64,000 nt of DNA, from the NCBI GenBank assembly GCA_900155495.1, contig FTLJ01000653.1:19488-83487 (forward strand), read 5' to 3'. Shown piece after piece: positions 57,185-64,000 of this stretch; position 1 is the stretch's first letter; every line of letters starts with the position of its first letter. The translations under genes and the position numbers were made by a program. The notes below the pieces were generated by a model, which did not search any database, had not been told where the DNA came from, and saw only the letters and a list, made by a program, of their open reading frames with translations. The stretch comes from Porogramme epimiltina. Taxonomy: Eukaryota; Basidiomycota; Agaricomycetes; Polyporales; Polyporaceae.

Positions 57185-59609
57185 ATGTGGGTCCTCAGCA
57201 CCGCTAGCGCTGAACTCCATTACTTTTCCGATTGCGCCGCCGTCCCTGGAGGATACGTCATCCTGTCCCACACCTGGACCCAGGATCCCGCAGGCGAGCA
57301 GACTTTCCACGACGTAAGGGATATCGCCAAGGAATGCAAGCGCACTGGAGAAAACCCACGAGCCAGCGTTGGAGAGAAGATACGCCAATGTTGCAAGATC
57401 GCGGAGAACGACGGCTATAACTGGTTGTGGATCGACTCGTGCTGCATCAATAAGGAGAGCAGCACGGAGCTCTCGGAGGCGATCAACTCAATGTTCAATT
57501 GGTACGCCCTCGCTGAGATCTGTTACGTTTATCTCGAGGACGTCCCCCATGCCGACGATCCACACGCGAAGGATTCAAAGTTCCGAAAGGCGCGATGGCA
57601 CTCGCGAGGATGGACGCTGCAAGAGCTCCTTGCACCGGCATTCGTCATTTTCCTCTCAAAGGAGTGGGAGAAGATGGGATCAAAATACGACTTCCGCGTT
57701 CCTTTGTTCCAGTGCACAAGAATCAATGTGGAGTATCTCACACGTGAGTGGGACTTTCGAGTCGACGCCTCGATCGCGACGCGTATGTCCTGGGCGGCGA
57801 AACGCAAGACGACGCGGATCGAAGACGAGGCATACTGCCTACTTGGTCTATTCGACATCAATATGTCGACGATGTACGGGGAAGGACAACATGCGTTCCA
57901 GCGGCTGCAGGCGGAGCTAGCGAGACGGAGCACAGACGCCACCCTTTTCGCGTGGGGCCCCTGTCATTACTCCAGTGACGACGAGCAGGAACAGGCCCCT
58001 CTATCTGAATCCCAGCGCCAAAGCCCGGATGAACTGTATATATTTCTATTTGCTCCCTCTCCGAGCCCGTTCAAAGGACGGTCGAACACGTGCCCCTCCC
58101 TGTGGGCACCCTCTCCGGCAGGTCTACCGACTCCCCCAAATTCGCCACCTGATGAGAAGGTATGTCTAGTATGCTCTATACGTAAACTGTTTACCCCCTC
58201 ATATCTGAGTGAATGCGCCACCAGCCTAAGGATAGTCCACTGAGCCAACGTTCCGACGAGGTCCCTTCCTTCGAGGTCACCTCGAGTGGCATGAAATGCC
58301 GCTTCCCAGTGGCCGAGGTCGACGGAATCACCATCGCCATCCTCCCATGCCAGCATAAGGGTGAACGCCTCGCGCTCCTCCTCCATCCAGGTCCGAACGA
58401 CAACACACGCGGCCCATCCCGCCAGCTCTACTACGTCACATGGACATTTCGTCAGCCAACCGGATCCAGGTACAAGCTCAAGAGGCTGGCCTGCCTCGGC
58501 AATGATATCCACAACCTGCGCTTCCGCGGAAAGCCCCTCACCCCCACCTGGCGGGAGATATACATCGCCGCCCATCCGCCCACGACTGGACGGAGAGACG
58601 GCGCATATATCCTGCAACGCTTCCTTCCCGATGTCGCCCCCACGCCATTTCGGGTTCCTCGGACATTAATGCAGACATTGACTGCGCTAGGGTTCTCCCT
58701 CACTACTGCAACGAGACCTTGGGACACGGCATCGAAAGACCTTGTTTTGGTTAGGTGCGAGAACGTGGTATTTGTGGAGTCGGTTCTTATTATCCTCGGG
58801 ACATGCAACAAAACGTCTACTGAGATACGTCCGTGCCACTGGGCATGGGCAGATCATCGACATAGCACGACGTGGACTCAGCCTTGGCGACAATACGCAC
58901 ACGATTGCGCGACGGACCACATTGAAGAGTGGCTCAACGGAACGCGCGAGTTCGGGGATGCGGAGCGCACAATTCGTCTCGTGTTCGTGTGCTGTACCCA
59001 CGCGCCGGAGCGGACACTCGTGCTCGACCTCGAGCTCCTCGGAAGCAGGTATGAAGAAATCCAGCAGAAAGCGAACATCTACCTCCGTCCGCGCGTTAAG
59101 ATCCCGTGCCTCATTGGCGCCTCGGAGCCTCCTGCTTCAGGTGAGCGATTCTTCTCTAGCGTCTATGCGTCTACATCCCTTCGCGACTGACTTTACCCGC
59201 ATTATCGTCTTTAGCAACAGGAGTCCCTACTGTGGCGGGCCCGAACAGCGTGATCGATGATCTCCACGCAAAAATTCGAGCCCTTACAGCCGAAAACGTC
59301 AGCCGAGATCGCAAAATAAAAGGCCTAGAAGAGCAGATGCGTCAGTTACTAAATATGTTCCAGGGGGGCCCTGGGAAGGCTAAGCAGCCAGACACTCTCA
59401 GCGATCTACCCGTTTGTGAGTCCTCTGCCGCTTCAACGTCGTCCTCAACAGGCCCCATCCTCGCGCCCTCCTCAGCTCCACTAGTCGCTCCAGCTACGCC
59501 GCCCTCGCTGCAACCCATCGAACGGGTTTCCTCCAAGCAGCCATCCAGTCCATCGTATCACCGTAAAGATGAGGCCGAGCCAACTTCATCTGGCAGAACC
59601 AATCAATGA
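57185..59609 (+). CDS. HET-domain protein L (short type, diverged HET residues)
   Basis: CDS join(57185..58159, 58231..59140, 59215..59609), 759 aa. The 5'UTR intron is 57121-57174. HET domain full length but with changes at otherwise invariant spots: MWVLSTASAELH, KIRQCCKIAENDGYNWLW, CTRINVEYL instead of CTGINVEYL, and NMSTMYGEG instead of NMPTLYGEG. Intron 1 phase 0 (CCTAAG acceptor), intron 2 phase 1 (CAG/GTGAGC...TCTTTAG). Exon 3 has the coiled coil (IRALTAENVSRDRKIKGLEE) and a tail (RKDEAEP) that has lost the basic end seen in D and G. It may be undergoing relaxed constraint or specialised. Confidence 0.88.
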
Positions 59610-59676
59610 AATGTAGATTTTTGGTGAAGGGAAACAGCGAATGTACCTAGAATTCCGTAGATCAAAATCATAGCTC

Positions 59677-59960
59677 TTTTTTTTTTTTTTTTTTGGTATC
59701 CGTGTTTATTTCCCTTGAGGGCCGAGCCCTATGGTAGGCATGAACGACTAAGTAGCTACAGAGTGCGCGGGACGAGGAGGTCACTGGACAGAAGCCGAGA
59801 ATTGTACGTAGTGGAGGGCGCGGCACGTGCCCCGGGGGACGCGCCCGCCGGCCAGGCCAGCAGGCGGCGCTCTCGCCATTTAGCTCTGTGTACTGATCAT
59901 CGCTATGAGGGATAAACGACGGCAGATGCACCAATAGAAAACCAAGACTCAAGAGGGGCA
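59677..59960 (-). mobile_element. Poly(A) insertion scar: 3' end of a retroposed transcript
   Basis: Read on the minus strand, AATAAA (59710-59705) is followed 10 bases later by 18 consecutive A (59694-59677). A polyadenylation signal directly before a genomic A-run is the mark of an inserted, reverse-transcribed poly(A)+ RNA. The body upstream (toward 59960) is not recognised and its 5' end and a target-site duplication could not be fixed. It is not found in the other spacers, so it arrived after the array formed. Confidence 0.5.
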
Positions 59961-60099
59961 TTACTAGAGGCGGGCTACTTCGAACTTAGCAGCTAATCAA
60001 AACTTCTACGCTTCTATTTCTAAGCACGTATCCTGCTTAAATACGAATCCAGAAGAAGCCTACGCATTGACAGTTGTATAATATTTAATTGTCATGGGT

Positions 60100-60969
60100 G
60101 CGCACTGGCACTGGCGCTTGTAACCGGGCCGTCCTTCCGGATCCGGCGGAATCCGGCGGACGCTCGTCCGGCGACAAAACCGGCGTGGGCGTCAAGGCCG
60201 CCACGCCGACTTCCACGCGTCCGAGATCTTGCGTCCCTTCCTCGCCACCGTCAGCCGGGAGCCCCTCGAGGCTCAACGCTCCCCAGCCAGATGCGCATAT
60301 CTGGCACCTCGAAAGCCGGCCGGCTGCCCTCAGCCTCAATCCCAGCATCCCCGCCACACTCTCTAGGCTTGCTGATGTCCCCCGACCGAATGGTTCCCTA
60401 CATATCGTGCTGTATGCTCCTGTGTTCCCTGCACATGTTAATCAAGCTGCCTTTTCGAAATGCCTATAATCACTGTCCGCGGCGTGCCAGCAGGTGCAAG
60501 CACGACTGACTTGATTTCTCAAAGCGCATCAGGGTCTGAATGACGCGAAGAGATCAACGCTTTATGACCGCCGGTGCATTCTCTTACCCTTTCAAGAAAC
60601 CACGCTAACTCAACCCCGGAAAAGCATCCCTAAACATGTACATCCTATCACGCCACTCGTCGCGTCCAGGGCCAGGCCGGCGAGTGTGCAAGAGCGTCTT
60701 TGAGGCACAGGGAACTGCGCCTTCTAGAGTTTCGGTACGATTGGGGCTACACACTGGCCTACATGGCTTGTCTACACCTCGTACTATCCGTACCGCCTCC
60801 GTGCGTAGGCTCTATCCGCTTCTATAAGTATTCTAGCGGCGATGCTTTACTAATCTCTCATATCAAGGATCCCTACACCCCCGTCTCCACATTCATCGCG
60901 TTCTCTACGCCCGCAACCTTAGCACTAGCGACCTCAATAAGGTACACAACAGCTTGTCGCACAATTCCA
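60100..60969 (+). promoter_or_regulatory. Upstream region of gene M with module remnant and conserved blocks
   Basis: 60165-60250 is the right-hand remnant of the spacer module (GGCGACAAAACCGGCGTGGG). The conserved upstream block is at about 60380-60460 (GACCGAATGGTTCCCTACAT). The core element TCTATAAGTATTCTAGCGGC is at about 60820, 212 bp before the ATG, and is the most TATA-like of all copies (TATAAGTA). TTACTAATCTCTCATATCAAGG follows. No gene. Confidence 0.5.
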
Positions 60970-61033
60970 GTGAGTAAATATACTCGTTCCGTTGACATGC
61001 TGGCCAATCACTCCCACCTCTAAAGCCAGCAAG

Positions 61034-63524
61034 ATGTGGGTCCTCAGCACCGCTCGCGCTGAACTCCATTACTTTGCGGATTGCGCGGCCGTCCCAGGAG
61101 GGTATGCCATCCTTTCTCATACCTGGACTCAAGATTCTGCAGGAGAGGAGACCTTCCAGGACGTCCAGAAGGTAATGGAGCAACACAAGAAGACCGACGA
61201 GAACCCGCGGGACCACGTCGGGATGAAGATTCGCCGATGCTGCCAGATCGCGGAGGATGACGGCTATGACTGGGTGTGGATCGACTCGTGCTGCATCAAC
61301 AAGGAAAGCAGCACGGAGCTATCGGAGGCGATCAACTCGATGTTCAACTGGTACGCGCTCGCGGAAGTCTGCTACGTTTATCTCGAGGATGTCCCCCATG
61401 ACAGTGATCCACGTGTTTGGGTTACGAGCTTCTCGCGTGCGCGATGGCATTCGAGGGGATGGACGCTACAAGAGCTCCTCGCCCCGGCATTCGTCATTTT
61501 CTTCTCGTTGGAATGGGAGAAGATCGGGACAAAGTACGATCTCCGCGTTCCTCTCTCCAAGTGCACAGGGATCAAAATCGAGTATCTTACCCGCTTGTGG
61601 GACTTCCGGGTTGACGCGTCGATCGCCAGACGCATGTCCTGGGCGGCGAAACGCAAGACGACACGGGTCGAGGACGAGGCGTACTGCCTTCTCGGTCTGT
61701 TCGACATCAACATGCCGACGCTGTATGGTGAGGGGGAGCATGCATTCCAGCGGTTGCAAGCCGAGCTCGTAAAACAAAGCACCGACGCAACACTGTTCTG
61801 CTGGGGCCCCCGCCACTACTCTAGTGACGGCGTGGAGGAACAGGCATCTCTGTCTCTGATTCACCAAGAGTTTCACGACCCAGATATCCCGGATATATTC
61901 TTATTTGCTCCCTCGCCGAGCAAGTTCATTGAATGGACCGAAACATACAAATCCAGGTCGTCGCTATCCTTCCCAGGTCAACCTACTCCACCAAATTCAC
62001 CGCTCGAGGAGAAGGTATGTGTCGTGCATTCTATACGCCACCCGTTCCTACCTCATATCCCCATGAATGTACTACCACCCTAAGGGTAGTCCGCTTAGCC
62101 AAGCTCCTCATGAGATCTTTTCCTTCGAGGTCACTTCGAATGGTATGAAGTGCCGCTTCCCGGTGGCTCACGTCGATGGAATCACTCTCGCTATCTTACC
62201 GTGCCGGCATCGGCGTGAACACGTCGGACTCCTCCTCCACCCAGGTCCGAACGACCGCACCCAGGGCCCATCCCGCCAGCTATACTACGTTTGGTGGGTG
62301 TTTTGTAAACCCCGGTCCTCGCCTTGGAGACTGGCCTGCCTCGGAAGCGATATCCACAACCTGCGCTTTCGTGGAAAGCCCGTCACTGCGACCTGGCAGG
62401 ACATATACATCGCGGCCCGCCCACCAACGACTGGACGGACAGACGGCGCCCATATACTACAGCACTTCCTTCCCGACGTTGCCCCCACGACGTTGCGCGT
62501 TCCTCGGACGCTAATGCAGACGTTGGGTGCGCTCAGGTTCTTCCCCACTACTAAACCGGTATTCTGGGATCCAACGTCGAGAGACATCGTGTCGATTTGC
62601 TGTGTCAACACGGAATTAGCAGAGTCAGTTCGTATTCTCCTCGGCAGGTGCAAGAAAACGTCCAAAGTTAGGGAGCGTCCGCGCTGCTGGGCATGGGCTG
62701 ATCAGCAACACAGTGAAACGTGGAACCAAACTCAGTGGCTGGAATATCAACACGACTGCACGACAGACCACATCGAGGACTGGCCCAACCGCACGCGCGA
62801 GTTCGGGGACGCGGAGCGCATGATTCGTCTGGTGTTCGCGTCCTGCAAGCATGATCCAGTGAAAACGCTCGTGCTCGGCCTCGAGCTCGTTGGGAGCAAG
62901 TACGAGTTAGTCCAAATGGGTACGAAGATCAATCTCCTGCCGCGCGCCTGTTCCGGACGCACAAATGCTGCAGCGTCCGGGCAAGGTTCCATCGGCAATT
63001 TACGAGGTTCTGCGCCGCCGTCTGCTTCCTCCCTCTCGCGCGGGTCTCTGTCTATACTCGACAACCCCCCCACCGCCTCCAGGATTGACCATCTCCAAAT
63101 CACGGCCCGCTCGAGCGAGACGAAGTCCGTCAACTCCATCGCGGAGGACCTCTGCGATATGTCCATGCTCGACGCATACATCACAGGCCACGACGGCACG
63201 CACGAGGAGACGATCTCTAAGGCGGAAGTCAGCGCCAGTGTAGCGGACGCCATCAGAAGCTTACGCCAAGAGTTCCACGAGACTCTGAACGCCCACAGCG
63301 CCGCGCGCGATCGCGAGTTGCGTGAGACTCTCCGGGAGCACGACGCTGCACACGATTGCAAGCTGCATGAAATAGAGGAGGCGCACGATACGGAGACCCG
63401 CGAGTTGATCCAAATCATCGAGAGCACTCGCGCAGAAATCGCACAACTGAGGGGGGCACCCGACGCGCCGCACGCCCCCTTCGCGGAGAATCGTCTCGCG
63501 CGGTCGGTGGCCTTCCCAGCCTAG
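61034..63524 (+). CDS. HET-domain protein M (long tail on a short-type-like front: mosaic)
   Basis: CDS join(61034..62014, 62085..63524), 806 aa, the longest copy. The 5'UTR intron starts at 60970; the usual TAG acceptor is changed to TAA and a shifted AAAG at 61025 is available. HET domain complete (WVWIDSCCINKESSTE, WTLQELLAP, DINMPTLYGEG). Its exon 1 end (FCWG, LSLIHQEF) and first part of exon 2 (LLLHPGPND, TATWQDIYIAA, TGRTDGAH) resemble short-type D and G. The tail does not splice to an exon 3: it continues as the long type, with SSETKSVNSIAEDLCDMSML like SSETSSANTLVEDCRDMSIV of F, then an extended coiled coil (RELRETLREHDAAHDCKLHE...). It looks like a recombinant between the two types. 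Confidence 0.88.
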
Positions 63525-64000
63525 GGCTCCGTGCAATGATCCCACCATTCTCCCCCACATCTTTCGCCTCACTATCCATCATGCCGGTCTCACTTCCTTC
63601 CTCGTCCACGTAGGTTGTTACACATCGGAAGGGGATCCTAGCGCCCCCCCCCCCGACCACAGCAGCTTCCGCCGGGTGGCAGGCATTCACCCCCGCATAT
63701 CCTGCAGCCGCATCAAGATAGCTACTAGGCCAGTTCTCATAGAATCTGAAGGGGATAGTTGGCTGCACATGCGCGGAGGCTTCTGCCAGGGAAGGTATGC
63801 TTCCTGGACGCGCCCATGCAAGGGGCTACTCGCCATACGAATCTGTATACGCATGTACACCACGTACGATTCATCACTCTCTACCCGTTGTCACATTGTA
63901 TAGGTTTTTTTTGGTTCAAAGGGGTTGTGTTATATCCTCGTTCCGTACATATAAGAGGCAAAGGGTCTTTATGTTTTCGCGAAATGACATCTCGTCCCGC
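63525..64000. other. 3' flank of gene M and window end
   Basis: No gene supported. It includes a C10 run near 63645 and a T-run near 63906. Whether the array continues to the right cannot be seen. Confidence 0.3.

Noticed and set aside
2666..63524. NLR architecture (HET-NACHT-WD40)
   Set aside because: No Walker A/B motif or WD repeats follow the HET domain in any copy.
1..64000. CRISPR array, rRNA, intact tRNA or prokaryotic operon
   Set aside because: No regularly spaced repeats, no rRNA signatures and no cloverleaf; all real genes are spliced.

Overview
This window looks like a GC-rich Agaricomycete (mushroom-forming basidiomycete, possibly Polyporales) chromosome segment. The evidence is short spliceosomal introns of 46-72 nt with GTRNGT donors and CTRAY-like branch sites, spliced multi-exon genes, and above all a run of fungal HET-domain genes. 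No prokaryotic operon, CRISPR array or intact rRNA/tRNA was seen.

The window is dominated by a head-to-tail array of 13 paralogous HET-domain genes, all on the + strand, here called A to M (starts at 2666, 10480, 14081, 17735, 23452, 28528, 33442, 37039, 41021, 45176, 51124, 57185, 61034). A further decayed 3' exon lies at the left edge (about 1353-1720). Every gene has the same layout: a short 5'UTR intron ending next to the ATG, one exon with the whole HET domain (about 320-328 codons), a short phase-0 intron (A to C and E to M), and a second exon with a conserved beta/Trp-rich module of unknown function. They then split into two tail types. The long type (A, C, E, F, H, I, K, M) runs on in exon 2 through a Ser/Thr-rich linker to a terminal coiled coil. 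The short type (B, D, G, J, L) stops exon 2 early and splices in phase 1 to a third exon with a short coiled coil and, in some copies, a basic tail. The order is (relic short) long short long short long long short long long short long short long, as expected from repeated duplication of a long+short pair with some losses. No NACHT, WD40 or ankyrin part is visible, so these are not classical HET-E-type NLRs. The likely role is allorecognition or regulated cell death.

Most copies look intact. F has a 7-nt insertion that breaks exon 2, C needs an extra intron (or carries a 1-nt deletion) to reach its coiled coil, K lost its coiled-coil tail, D needs a shifted splice donor, and M appears to be a chimera of short-type front and long-type tail.

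The spacers are not random. Most carry a decayed copy of a minus-strand spliced gene, recognisable by three intron positions conserved at 56, 56 and about 50 nt, and an upstream block and core-promoter-like element at a constant distance before the HET start codons. The duplicating unit was therefore larger than the HET gene.

Other items: a 981-bp non-autonomous hAT-like element at 96-1076 that carries a host-gene fragment; a complete four-exon minus-strand gene at 5706-6475 for a two-TM protein with a Cys-rich tail; a truncated EDC4/Ge-1-like fragment at about 21530-22590; a minus-strand poly(A) insertion scar at 59677-59710; and a degenerate tRNA-like sequence at 8910-8999.
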